Source: a bacterium (GTDB lineage Bacteria > Bacteroidota > Bacteroidia > Flavobacteriales > Schleiferiaceae). From it: a stretch of 64,000 nucleotides of DNA. A model generated the notes under the pieces. The model was not told the origin of the DNA. It was given only the letters and a program-made list of their open reading frames with translations, and ran no database searches. A program made the position numbers and the translations under genes. The DNA lies in the NCBI GenBank assembly GCA_016125155.1, contig WGMI01000019.1:1-64000 (forward strand), read 5' to 3'. Of the stretch, positions 26,786 through 36,200 are shown in pieces (positions within the stretch are counted from its first letter, which is position 1; the number at the start of each line of letters is the position of its first letter).

Positions 26786-27973
26786 TCAATGATGGGCTTC
26801 TTCCTCTACGTGGGCCAAGCCAATGAAGAGGGCGGAGAGCAAGGTGAAAATGTAGGCCTGGAGCGCGGCCACCAAGAGTTCGATGAAGTTCATAAACAAG
26901 ACGAAGGCCACCGATACCGGGCTGATGGCCACCGACTTGAAAATGAAGATGAGCGATACCAAGCTCAAAATGATGATGTGACCCGCCGAGATGTTGGCGA
27001 ACAAACGGATCATCAGCGCAAAGGGCTTGCTCAAAATCCCGATGATTTCCACGGGAACCATGATGGGATACAGCCAGAGCGGGACATGGGGCAAAAAGAT
27101 GTGTTTCCAGTAGCCCTTGTTGGCGCTGACGTTGGTGATGATCAGCGTGAAAAACGCCAAAGTGAACGTAACCGCGATGTTGCCTGTCAGGTTGGCGCTA
27201 AAGGGGAAAATCGGAATCAAGCCGATGAGGTTGTTGATCCAGATAAAAAAGAAGGCCGTGAGCAAATAGGGCATAAACCGGGCGTAGCGATGCTCCCCGA
27301 TGTTGGGACGGGCTATATCGTCGCGCACAAAGAGCACCAAGGGCTCGAGAAAGCCCGCCAATCCCTTGGGAACCCCACCGCTGCGGCGGTATGAGCGGGC
27401 TGCAGGGATAAAGAGCAGCAACAAAAAGAAGGCGCTCATCAGCAAGCTGAAGACGTTCTTGGTGATCGAAAAATCGAGGGGTTGGCGGTTTGCGACGCTG
27501 TGCTCGGCTCCATGGGTTACATAGGCCCCGTGGGCATCGGCGCTCTCGTTGGCGTAGTAGATTTTGTCGTGCACCTTGACAAAGCGCTGTCCCTTATGCT
27601 CGACCACGTGCTTGCCCGCATCGTCGTGGTGAAAGGCGCTCGAAAGAAAGGAAACCAGACCGTTGTCGGTCCACAGGATGACCGGAAGCGGGAGCGTAAA
27701 GCCCTTTTCGCCTTCGCCCCAAGCGTGAAACTCGTGGCTGTCGGCAATGTGGTGCATGATGAGCGCAGCGGCGTTAAATTCGGCTTCGGCTTCGGTCGCG
27801 GCACCGTGCTCATCCCCATGATGGGCCGCCTCTGTGGCATTGTGTTCCGCCGCATGAGCCGCATTTTGGAGCGAATCTGCTCCGTGTTCGCCGTGCTGTG
27901 CAAGGAGGTTCGAAGTCCCTACCAACGAAAGGAAAACACTGAATATAAAGAGCTTGAATGAAGTAGTTGACAT
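26786..27973 (-). CDS. atpB: F1Fo ATP synthase subunit a, with long His-rich N-terminal extension
   Basis: A 395-residue stator subunit forming the proton half-channels against the c ring. The C-terminal half holds the conserved membrane core, including LMIRLFANISAGHIIILSLV with the essential arginine and VLFMNFIELLVAALQAYIFTLL. The N-terminal 170 residues comprise a signal-peptide-like helix (FKLFIFSVFLSLVGTSNLLAQ) and a His/Glu-rich extracytoplasmic domain (GEHGADSLQNAAHAAEHNAT). Long N-terminal extensions are a feature of Bacteroidota subunit a. ATG 27973 is preferred because the longer frame adds no signal-like sequence. Confidence 0.93.
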   Translation of the reverse strand: MSTTSFKLFIFSVFLSLVGTSNLLAQHGEHGADSLQNAAHAAEHNATEAAHHGDEHGAATEAEAEFNAAALIMHHIADSHEFHAWGEGEKGFTLPLPVILWTDNGLVSFLSSAFHHDDAGKHVVEHKGQRFVKVHDKIYYANESADAHGAYVTHGAEHSVANRQPLDFSITKNVFSLLMSAFFLLLLFIPAARSYRRSGGVPKGLAGFLEPLVLFVRDDIARPNIGEHRYARFMPYLLTAFFFIWINNLIGLIPIFPFSANLTGNIAVTFTLAFFTLIITNVSANKGYWKHIFLPHVPLWLYPIMVPVEIIGILSKPFALMIRLFANISAGHIIILSLVSLIFIFKSVAISPVSVAFVLFMNFIELLVAALQAYIFTLLSALFIGLAHVEEEAHH

Positions 27974-28049
27974 TCCGAACCGTTCTTGTAGGGTGGCGTA
28001 AAAACCGCTGCAAATGTAGAACGAACAACCCATGGACAAAACAGACTAT

Positions 28050-28478
28050 TCAGTCTTTTCCAAGATCGGCAATCCAGCGCACGGTGAGTACGGCATCGCT
28101 TACAAAAACCGCGGTAAACGGGAGGAAAAATTGAATCGACAAGGGCAAGGCCCGGGGGGTTTTCCCAATCAGGTCGGGAAGCAGAAAGCCAATGGCCAAA
28201 AAACCCAAGGTGGTACTGCCCACCACCCAACCTCCACCCAATCGCGCGCGGTCGCGCTCTGCCAAGGCGGACAACCCGAGGTGCAAACCCCAAAACGCCA
28301 GCCACAAAGCCGGATAAAAGGCGAATACCACCGACAACCGCCAAGACTCGGGCAACCAGAGCGGCTGGAGCAAAAACGCGTGAAACAAGCCCACCACCGC
28401 GGGCACCAACGCCAATCGGAACCCATAGCGGAAGGCCTCACGCCGCATGCGCAGGCCCAGTTTGTGGGGGGTAGGCAT
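28050..28478 (-). CDS. small four-helix membrane protein in the atp cluster
   Basis: A 142-residue protein with about four transmembrane helices (LALVPAVVGLFHAFLL, LSVVFAFYPALWLAFWGLHLGL, VVGSTTLGFLAIGFLLPDLI, LSIQFFLPFTAVFVSDAVLT). It starts 2 nt after the glycosyltransferase stop and ends 76 nt before atpB. Bacteroidota atp clusters often contain an unnamed membrane protein just upstream of atpB, in the place AtpI holds elsewhere, so an assembly role is plausible but unproven. The frame continues upstream through the glycosyltransferase; ATG 28478 is the sensible start. Confidence 0.72.
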   Translation of the reverse strand: MPTPHKLGLRMRREAFRYGFRLALVPAVVGLFHAFLLQPLWLPESWRLSVVFAFYPALWLAFWGLHLGLSALAERDRARLGGGWVVGSTTLGFLAIGFLLPDLIGKTPRALPLSIQFFLPFTAVFVSDAVLTVRWIADLGKD

Positions 28479-28480
28479 CC

Positions 28481-29191
28481 TCAGCGAAACCAATACAACA
28501 AGCGCTTGTAGACCCGTTCGGCCTGAAAGGCCACAACGCGAAACCACCCGCTGGGCTTGTTGTCGAGCGTCGATCCGATGCTGCCGTCGAGGCTGCCTTG
28601 TACGGCCACGGTCGGATGAATCCAATACACCTTGAAATCGCCTTCTCGGGCACAGCGGTTGTGAAACCAATCCATGGGCTCGGAGAGCTTTTCGGCGGTG
28701 GCGCGGGCCACGAGGTTCTGAGCGGCTGTCCGGTCGATCAGATAGGCCCCGGCCAAACGGCCCTTGAAGTGCGGGTAGACCGTTCTTCCGGGTTGTCTCT
28801 GGCTCCGGGGTACGTAGCGCAAATTCGAATCTTCGAGCGATACCAGGCACCCCGGTTCCACCTGTTTCAATTCGTCCAAGGCCTTGGCCATCACCGCCCC
28901 AAACGAAGCCCGCAGCCGGATGTCGTCTTCAAATACCAAGGCCCAGTTCCGATCGGTCTCGAGAAGCCGGCGGCAGGCCATCAAATGTTTAAAGACACAG
29001 GAAGTGCCCGGCTCAATCCGATTCATCGGCTCTCGAAACCACCGCTCCATATCGGCTGGGGTCAATGCAGCTACATCTCCTTCAAGCACGAATTCGGCAT
29101 TCAGCCCGTGTCGATCGAGCTGAGCCCGGATGTGCCGGGCACGCGCCAGAGCCGAAGCGACGTGGATGACGTACACCTGTACGTCTGCCAT
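28481..29191 (-). CDS. family 25 (LPS-type) glycosyltransferase
   Basis: A 236-residue glycosyltransferase of the GT25 type, whose members add sugars to lipopolysaccharide. It shows VYVIHVASALARARHIRAQL at the start, SCVFKHLMACRRLLE, and the metal-binding WALVFEDDIRLR acidic motif near residue 85. The C-terminal LAGAYLIDRTAAQNLV and PMDWFHNRCA segments also match. Another ATG at 29251 is in frame, but a TAAATTCG -7-like element lies between the two, favouring 29191. Its place between atpZ and atpB is unexpected for an envelope-glycan enzyme. Confidence 0.8.
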   Translation of the reverse strand: MADVQVYVIHVASALARARHIRAQLDRHGLNAEFVLEGDVAALTPADMERWFREPMNRIEPGTSCVFKHLMACRRLLETDRNWALVFEDDIRLRASFGAVMAKALDELKQVEPGCLVSLEDSNLRYVPRSQRQPGRTVYPHFKGRLAGAYLIDRTAAQNLVARATAEKLSEPMDWFHNRCAREGDFKVYWIHPTVAVQGSLDGSIGSTLDNKPSGWFRVVAFQAERVYKRLLYWFR

Positions 29192-29297
29192 AGGCAATTC
29201 CGTACTCTCTTGATCCCCGGGTAATTTCACAGAGCCGAATTTAGACGACATCCCCTCATCATAATGTTCTATTGCCTTGGCTGCGGCTTTCTCTGGG

Positions 29298-29528
29298 TCA
29301 TTCCGAATCCTCCCGATTCATGTCTCGAAGCGATCCGAAGACCTGATAGAAGGCCGCAAACAGACCCAGCAAGGTCAATCCGAGGGTCCACCATGGCAGT
29401 TCATTTTGCTGCTTGCGGTCAAGATAATCTCCCCCCAATGCACCGGCGGCGATCAAACCCGCCATTTGAAAACCCAAATTGGTAAACTGCAAAAACCGCG
29501 AGGGTTTAGGCCGTCTTGGCGCGCTCAT
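29298..29528 (-). CDS. atpZ: AtpZ/AtpI family protein
   Basis: A 76-residue membrane protein with two helices (LGFQMAGLIAAGALGGDYLD and PWWTLGLTLLGLFAAFYQVF). The first carries the small-residue/Gly pattern and the second the aromatic pattern of AtpZ/AtpI proteins, which help assemble the c ring or carry magnesium for the ATP synthase. ATG 29528 overlaps the bactofilin 3' end by 23 bp. The longer frame upstream runs inside bactofilin and is spurious. Confidence 0.85.
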   Translation of the reverse strand: MSAPRRPKPSRFLQFTNLGFQMAGLIAAGALGGDYLDRKQQNELPWWTLGLTLLGLFAAFYQVFGSLRDMNREDSE

Positions 29529-29919
29529 GCGGTTCGGTGGTCTTGGGCGGTTGAACCGGGCCCATGGTGCAACTTCCATTGAAAACGGCCCCCGATTCCA
29601 CCACCAGCCGCTGGGTGCGCATATTGCCTTGAATCCGCGCCGAGGCCGCAAGGCTTAACACTTCTTGAACCATTACATCCCCTTGGACGGTCCCCGAAAT
29701 GCTCGCATGAGCACACACAATATCTCCTTCTACTTTGCCTTTTTCGCCGATCACCACTTTGCCTCCAACATTCAAACTGCCGACAACAATACCGTCGATG
29801 CGAAAATCACCTCCAGACCGAATGTTGCCCTCAATCGTTGTACCGGGCAAAATCCGGTTGCTGATCTGGGTGTCTCGGGAAGCATTGGTACTATTTTCTC
29901 CACTCTTGTTTCCAAACAT
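29506..29919 (-). CDS. bactofilin (polymer-forming cytoskeletal protein)
   Basis: A 137-residue bactofilin that self-assembles into membrane-associated filaments without nucleotide. A short unstructured N-terminus is followed by the right-handed beta-helix core at about 25-115, with regular hydrophobic-glycine repeats such as TTIEGNIRSGGDFRIDGIVV and VVIGEKGKVEGDIVCAHASI, then a Pro/Thr-rich tail. It sits 3 nt after the SprE-like gene and overlaps atpZ, an arrangement recurrent in Bacteroidota. It may scaffold envelope machinery encoded alongside. Confidence 0.92.
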   Translation of the reverse strand: MFGNKSGENSTNASRDTQISNRILPGTTIEGNIRSGGDFRIDGIVVGSLNVGGKVVIGEKGKVEGDIVCAHASISGTVQGDVMVQEVLSLAASARIQGNMRTQRLVVESGAVFNGSCTMGPVQPPKTTEPHERAKTA

Positions 29920-29922
29920 TGC

Positions 29923-32550
29923 TTAATAGTTTTCAGAGAAAAAACTCAGATAACCGAGCAAATCCTGTTTTTCAAAGAAAGGAATGAAATTTTCCTGTGC
30001 AATGATAAAACAATCCAAAACCCCATCGTCGCCGAAGGTGGCGACCATTTTGGGGTCCGAGCGATAGGTCTCAATGAACTTGAGTCCCGCTTCGGAGTTG
30101 TTTAATCCGTTCACTACCACGAGCTTGAATTCGCCCATCGGCAAAATCTGCGCCCGCAATTTGTCAAAGCGATGGAATTGATTGCAATGCTCTGTAACTA
30201 CGGCCAGCGCATCGTTGGCATCGAATTCTGCTTCGAGAATTTGCGCAAACCGATGTTTGGATGTCGGACTGTATACATAGTTTGACTTCGGCTTGACCTG
30301 AGGAGCCGGTGGCATAGCGGGATCCTGATTGGGATTGCCCGTATTGGCTGCCCCTGTCGCGTTTTTGGAAGAGCCCCGAACCCCTAAACCTTTGAGTATT
30401 TCTTCGGCTTTTAAGCCCACGGCTTTGCCCGAATAAGTGGTCGTGAGACGCTCCAGTTCGGTCACCATTCCGCTGCGGTCGGACATTCCGCCCCGCCCCA
30501 AAGCGTGCAACAATTCAAACTGGGGTTTGAGCGGGTCAACGGGAAACTCCACGAGCCCTTGATCGCACAAGGCCACGGAACTCGAATACGAACCTTGCTG
30601 AAAGCGCGCATAGGCTTCCACGTACAATTGGGTGCAGGCATCCACACTTTCCGGCATGCGCCCCCCATTGCGGATCAAGGCGGCAAAATCGCTATCCGGA
30701 TACCGGCTCAGCACTTCGCTCGACGCTTTTTGGGCCGCGGCTGCATCGCTCTGGATTCCGTACAGCAAATACAAGGTGTACAGCACCCGGGGGCGGTCAT
30801 CAAATTCCGCATAGCGCCCCAGCAACTTCTCGTAGGTCTCGATGGCTGTACGCGGCTCTTTCAGGTCGTCCTTGTAGACCAAACCCAAATCGATGGCCGC
30901 TTCGCGGTATTTTTTATGACAGGCCTCTTGGGCTTCCGCATTCGAAGGAATCCGCTCCAGATAAGCCGCTTTGTCCTTGCCGGCTTCCTGACCGTCGGCA
31001 CCGTCCCCTTCGCCCCCGCCTTCGCTCTCGCCTCGGTCCGCAAAACCCGATCGCCCTCCTTGTCGGGAACTCCAACGCCAGTTGTCGGCCAACTTTCGGT
31101 TGCCCCACTTCTTTCGGAAATCGGCTTGCCCCCCAGATACCAGCGTTGGGTTGTAGAAGTACCACTTGCCCACGGCTCCTCCGCCGGCCTTGGGTCCTTG
31201 CTCCGCCAAGGCGGCCTCGGCCAATTCTTTGTTCAACGCACGGAGCGCTTCTTCTTCGGCTTTGCGCTCAGCCTCCTTTTGGAGCCGGGCGATCAAATCG
31301 TCCACGGCTTTTTCGCGCTCAGCGGGCGAGAGGGTGCTCAAACGCAGCAAACTGTCTTGTTCGGCCATCACCTCCATGTCCCGAACCAGTCGGTCGAGAG
31401 TTGCGGCACGCTGGGCGGCGGCGGCCAACCTGGGGTGCTCTGGCGGAAGCGTGGTCGAGGCACTGTCGTAATAAGCCTGTGCCCGGAAGTAGTTTTTAAA
31501 GTCGAAATCGATTTCACCTAACCGCAAATAGCTCAATCCCTTACGACCTGCATTGACCGTACTGCTCCGCACCGATTTCTTGAAGTTCTCCTCGGCCTTG
31601 GGCCAATCTTCGTCTTTGGCAGCCAATTCTCCGTTGGCAGCGTAGATCTGGTCTCGGTTGTCTTTGTTCTTTTCGTCGGCCGCCATTTTCTCCAATTCTT
31701 TGTACACCACCTGGGGATCGTTGGCGTATACATCGTAGGTGAGCGCTCTAGAGAGCTGGGCGTTGAAGGCAAAGTCGTATGGCGGGCGCATTTTCAGCAC
31801 CGCTTCGTATTGTTCAGAGGCTTCCGGACCCCGACCCGCCTTTTCAAGACACTGGGCTCGCACATAGGTCCAACGCACCCGTTCGGCTTTTTTGGGTTTT
31901 TCTCTCAAGGCCCGATCCAAAAACTCGGCGGCCGCTTCCCACTGCTTTCGGTTGATTTCGAGTTGGGCCAGCGTGGCATTCACCTCGGCTTTAAGCTCCT
32001 CAGGCAAGTCGCGCTCCCCGGCGAGGGTTTCAAGCTCGCTGCCAGCCGCCGCGGTATTGCCCACCTGAATCTTGCACCGGGCACTCCAAAGCCTCGACTC
32101 GAAGGCGATGGGATCCTTTTTGAACTGCTGGGTGATGTAGTTGAAGGTCTCCATGGCCGGGAAATACTCCGCTTTGTAAAACCGGGCCACGCCGACCAAG
32201 AGGTAGCTGTCGTCGATGTACTCGTTTTTTTGCTCCTCTTTGATGTTCATGTTGTGGTCTTGGATCACCTTGACCCCTTTTTCCATCGCCTTGTCCATTT
32301 CGGCGGCCAAAAGCGGAGCCGACTGGGCATTGGTCCACACATAGACGGGCAATACCGCACCAAAATCCTCTTTGTACTGGGCATAAAACTTGGCCAAGCC
32401 CGCGTCAAAAGCCTCTCGTCCGTTGAACAAGGGGTTGAACCTCGACGTCATTTCGTGGTAGGTCCGGCTCGTAAACGTGTCTTTGGTCCGTTTGCATCCC
32501 ATCCACAGCAGGACACAGGCTCCCAAGAGAACCGCACGCAGCGACCGCAC
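29923..32550 (-). CDS. TPR lipoprotein, SprE/PorW-like (T9SS and gliding component)
   Basis: A roughly 875-residue lipoprotein of tetratricopeptide repeats. Its N-terminal region (TYHEMTSRFNPLFNGREAF, VIQDHNMNIKEEQKNEYIDDSYLLVG) resembles SprE of Flavobacterium and PorW of Porphyromonas, outer-membrane lipoproteins needed for type IX secretion. The lipobox is VLLWMGC; GTG 32550 places it at Cys19 after a neat n-region (RSLRAVLLG), although starts at 32571 or 32616 are also open. A Lys/Glu-rich coiled segment lies near the middle (LQKEAERKAEEEALRALNKE). The T9SS cargo proteins elsewhere in this window fit such a system. Confidence 0.8.
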   Translation of the reverse strand: MRSLRAVLLGACVLLWMGCKRTKDTFTSRTYHEMTSRFNPLFNGREAFDAGLAKFYAQYKEDFGAVLPVYVWTNAQSAPLLAAEMDKAMEKGVKVIQDHNMNIKEEQKNEYIDDSYLLVGVARFYKAEYFPAMETFNYITQQFKKDPIAFESRLWSARCKIQVGNTAAAGSELETLAGERDLPEELKAEVNATLAQLEINRKQWEAAAEFLDRALREKPKKAERVRWTYVRAQCLEKAGRGPEASEQYEAVLKMRPPYDFAFNAQLSRALTYDVYANDPQVVYKELEKMAADEKNKDNRDQIYAANGELAAKDEDWPKAEENFKKSVRSSTVNAGRKGLSYLRLGEIDFDFKNYFRAQAYYDSASTTLPPEHPRLAAAAQRAATLDRLVRDMEVMAEQDSLLRLSTLSPAEREKAVDDLIARLQKEAERKAEEEALRALNKELAEAALAEQGPKAGGGAVGKWYFYNPTLVSGGQADFRKKWGNRKLADNWRWSSRQGGRSGFADRGESEGGGEGDGADGQEAGKDKAAYLERIPSNAEAQEACHKKYREAAIDLGLVYKDDLKEPRTAIETYEKLLGRYAEFDDRPRVLYTLYLLYGIQSDAAAAQKASSEVLSRYPDSDFAALIRNGGRMPESVDACTQLYVEAYARFQQGSYSSSVALCDQGLVEFPVDPLKPQFELLHALGRGGMSDRSGMVTELERLTTTYSGKAVGLKAEEILKGLGVRGSSKNATGAANTGNPNQDPAMPPAPQVKPKSNYVYSPTSKHRFAQILEAEFDANDALAVVTEHCNQFHRFDKLRAQILPMGEFKLVVVNGLNNSEAGLKFIETYRSDPKMVATFGDDGVLDCFIIAQENFIPFFEKQDLLGYLSFFSENY

Positions 32551-32670
32551 TACAACAGCGTTTGTGATCACAATGAATCTCTGGCTTCTGAATATGGGAG
32601 AACGCCCCGGGGTCAAAATTAGTGCGTCCTTGATCTGGCGCAGCCCTATCGATTCCGAAACTCGCGCTAC

Positions 32671-33162
32671 TCAGCGCATTTTGACCAAGACCTGGCCTTT
32701 TTCTACCGCGGTTCCCACGGCAACTTCGATGGATTCTACGACGCCTTTTTCGGCCGCTTTGAGCATATTCTCCATTTTCATCGCCTCGAGCACCACCAGG
32801 GCATCGCCCTTTTCGACGGTGTCACCGACGGAAACCGGAATGCGAACGACCAAACCGGGCATAGGGGCCTTGAGACTGCCCGCTTTTTTGCGTGTGTCGG
32901 CTCCGAAGCCCATTTTTTCGAGGAGCAAATCGGTCTCCGTCCGCACCCGTATTTCCATGGGCTTGCCATTCACTTTAACCGAATACACCCCACTTTCGGC
33001 GTCAAAGCCAACGAGGTGAACCGACAGCGAGCGGTTGTCCAACAGCACATGCCAGTGCCGATCTCCCCGATCAACCCCGAGGGCATCGATCGAAACTCCA
33101 TCGACAACAGCTGCAAAAGAGGCCGTGGGTTCAACCTTTCGAATCCCCAGCGCAGTGGTCAT
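32671..33162 (-). CDS. biotin carboxyl carrier protein (acetyl/acyl-CoA carboxylase subunit)
   Basis: A 163-residue biotin/lipoyl-binding protein. The C-terminal biotinyl domain (about 97-163) carries LEAMKMENML with biotinylated Lys129 and the usual APMPGLVVRIPVSVGDTVEKGD start. The N-terminal 90 residues resemble the linker region of acyl-CoA carboxylase alpha chains. Such proteins pair with biotin carboxylase and carboxyltransferase subunits encoded elsewhere. ATG 33162 is favoured over 33171 because the -7 box at 33176-33183 would start transcription near 33170. Confidence 0.88.
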   Translation of the reverse strand: MTTALGIRKVEPTASFAAVVDGVSIDALGVDRGDRHWHVLLDNRSLSVHLVGFDAESGVYSVKVNGKPMEIRVRTETDLLLEKMGFGADTRKKAGSLKAPMPGLVVRIPVSVGDTVEKGDALVVLEAMKMENMLKAAEKGVVESIEVAVGTAVEKGQVLVKMR

Positions 33163-33175
33163 TTCGAGCATGGGG

Positions 33176-33183
33176 TAAAGATA
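33176..33183 (-). promoter_or_regulatory. -7 box of the biotin carrier gene
   Basis: Minus-strand TATCTTTA matches TAnnTTTG in seven of eight positions and lies 13 nt upstream of the chosen start codon, leaving a very short leader. Confidence 0.5.
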
Positions 33184-33253
33184 CAGAAGCGAGGTTCTGT
33201 GCCTCGAAGTCGAAAAAAAAGAATCGATTTTTCGGCCCAGTGTCCAACCTTTT

Positions 33254-33286
33254 TTGCCTTCAAAGCGTTAAGGAAACGTAAAATTG
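33254..33286 (+). promoter_or_regulatory. candidate promoter of the 1510-residue T9SS protein
   Basis: TTG (33254-33256) and TAAAATTG (33279-33286) are 22 nt apart, near the TTG-N19-21-TAnnTTTG layout of Bacteroidota promoters, and the -7 box ends 4 nt before the ATG. The very short leader makes this tentative. Confidence 0.35.
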
Positions 33287-33290
33287 CTCT

Positions 33291-36200
33291 ATGAATTCAC
33301 GATACGCAGGCCGATGCATCGGCCTTTTTGCATTGGTGCTCTGTACGGTAAACGCCGGGTTGTCCGCTCAAAATTGGGTAGAGGGCATGCAAAGTCCGGA
33401 GGTCAATTTCTATCAGGTACAGGCCGATTTTGAAGCCTTTTGGAGCGGCCGAGAAGTCGAAAAGGGCAAGGGCTGGAAGCAATACAAGCGCTGGGAAGCC
33501 TTTATGGAGCCCCGGGTATACCCGGACGGCAACCGCCCCAACCCTTCGGTGCTCTACGAAGCCTTGACCCAAGTTCAGTCCATGCAGGCGGTGCAAAGTG
33601 CAGGCAACTGGCGTCCGTTGGGCCCCACCAATGGAAATGCCATCGACGGCATTGGTCGGCTCAACGTCATTGCCTTTCACCCGACCGACGACAATGTGTT
33701 TTATGTAGGCGCTCCAGCCGGCGGGCTTTGGAAAACCACTGATGGAGGGCAATCTTGGAGCACCACCACCGATCAGTTGACCAACCTCGGCGTTTCGGGT
33801 ATTGCCTTGCATCCCAACCATCCCGACACCCTGTACATCGCCACGGGCGACCGAGACGCGGCCGACACCTACAGCCACGGCTTGATGAAGTCCTACGACG
33901 GGGGCCAAACCTGGCTACCGACAGGCTTGAGCTTTAGCCTGACCCAAGCGGTGCGCGCCACAGCCGTGCACATTTTGCCTCATCAACCCAACGTATTGAT
34001 CGTAACCACCCGCAACGGATTGAGGCGCTCTACAGACGGGGGCGATACCTGGATTACCGTTCAAGGCGGAGGCTTCAATTCCATCGAGCCGCATTCTACC
34101 AACCCCAACTTGCTGTTTGCCACCACCTATGGAACTCCAGCGCGGATTCACCGCTCCACGGACGGGGGGGCAAGCTGGACCTTGCTCAACGCCACCAATG
34201 GCCTGCCGAACAACGCCAACCGCATCGAATTGGGGGCCAGTCCTTCGGACACCAACTACATCTATGCGCTGTGCTCGGGCAACGACAACGGCTTTCTCGG
34301 AATGTACCGCTCTACCGATCGCGGCTTGAACTGGACGCTTCAATCGTCCAGTCCGAATTTGATGGGGTGGAGCCCGAGCGGAAGCGATCAGGGCGGACAG
34401 GGCTGGTACGATTTGGCGGTCGAGGTGGATCCCGACAACCGAAACATTTTGTACACGGGAGGGGTCAACATTTGGAAGTCGACCGATGGTGGGGTGACCT
34501 GGAACCTCAATGCGCATTGGTATGGAGGAGGCGGTGCGCCCTACGTGCACGCCGACATTCATTGGTTGGCCTTTCAGCCGGGAACCGGGCGGTTGTTCGC
34601 CTGCGGAGACGGGGGTTTGTCGAGAACCACCAACGGAGGGGCCACCTGGACCGAACTCCAAAACGGCATGAACATTTCTCAGTACTACAAAATCGGAACC
34701 TCTGCCGTCGACAGTGTTCAGGTCATCGCTGGGGCCCAAGACAATGGAACCCACCTGCGCCAACCGAACACCGTCTGGGATCGGGTCGCAGGGGGCGATG
34801 GAATGGACTGCGCCATCGATCCCGCCAATCCGAACATCATGTATTCCTCGGTGTATTACGGAGATTTTCAAAAGTCCGCGAATGGAGGCATCAGTTTTGG
34901 TGCAGCCTTTAACCTGCCCCCGGCCGGCACCGGCAATTGGGTCACGCCGTTTGCCATCGACCCGTCGAATGGACAAGTGCTGTATGCCGGGTTTGACGGG
35001 GTGTGGAAGTCGACCAATGGAGGCATTTCGTTTTCCAATATTTCGGGTTCGCTCAACGGCTCCAACCTCGATGTGGTGTACGTATCGCCCGCCAACACCC
35101 AACATGTATTTGCCGCCGACGGGGACGATTTGTTCCGGTCGGTCAATGGAGCGCAGACGTTCTCGGCCTTGGGCGGAGCCCTGCCTGGTTCCCAGGCCAT
35201 TACGGGCATCGCCACCCATCCTTTCGACCCCAACCGCATCTGGGTTTCGATGTCGGGTTATTCGGGGAGCTTTAAGGTGTATTACAGCGCCAATGCGGGC
35301 CAAACTTGGACCAATCTGTCCGTCGGCTTGCCCAATGTTCCGGTCAACTGTGTGATCCACAGCGGGGACACCCTGCGCGATGGGGTCTATGTAGGCACCG
35401 ATGTGGGGGTATTCTACCGCGACAACCAGCTCAATGCGTGGATACCCTTTATGAACGGTCTGCCCAATGTGATTGTCAACGAGTTGGAGATTCAGCCCAT
35501 CAGTCTGAAAATCCGGGCAGGAACTTACGGTCGGGGTGTTTGGGAAAGTCCGCTCTACACCCAGTTGCTCCGGGCACCGGAGGCTGCCTTTTCCCTGAGT
35601 CATAAAGCCTTGTGTGGTAGCGACACCCTGACCCTTCAGAGCAACAGTCTGTATCAGCCCGACTCCGTCTATTGGAATCTGCAGCCGGCCTCCTATGCCT
35701 TTGTCAACGGAACAGGCCCTCAATCGCCTACGGCTCAGGTGGTTTTAAATGCCAGCGGTTGGTATTCGGTTGCGCTATCGGTGTTCAATTCCCTCGGCAG
35801 CGATATGAAGGTGGAGTACGCTGCAGTTGCTTCCGGCGGGTTCCCCTTGCCGTTTGTCGAGGATTTTGAAGACGACAGCACCGTGGGCTTGTGGGCCATC
35901 GACAACCCCGACAATGCCATCGGCTGGGCGCCCTCTCCGGTAACCGGGACGAACGGTTCGCTTGGAACGTCGATGTTCATGAACAACTATTCGTATAATG
36001 CGTCAGGTCAACTGGACTATTTGACCAGCCCTCCCCTTGATTTGAGTTTGCATCAGGGTGTGCAATTGTCGTTTAAGCATGCCTATGCCCTGTTTCCGGG
36101 CTATTCGGACAGTTTGTTCGTCGAAGCATCGAGCAACTGTGGTCAAAGCTGGACCCGACTGTTGCCTCTGGGAGAAAACGGCAGCAGCAATTTCAAAACC

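Noticed and set aside
33915-35723. A 602-codon frame antisense to the BNR-repeat protein
   Set aside because: Long antisense frames arise from the periodic GC-rich repeats; composition is unlike a protein family and the sense frame is certain.
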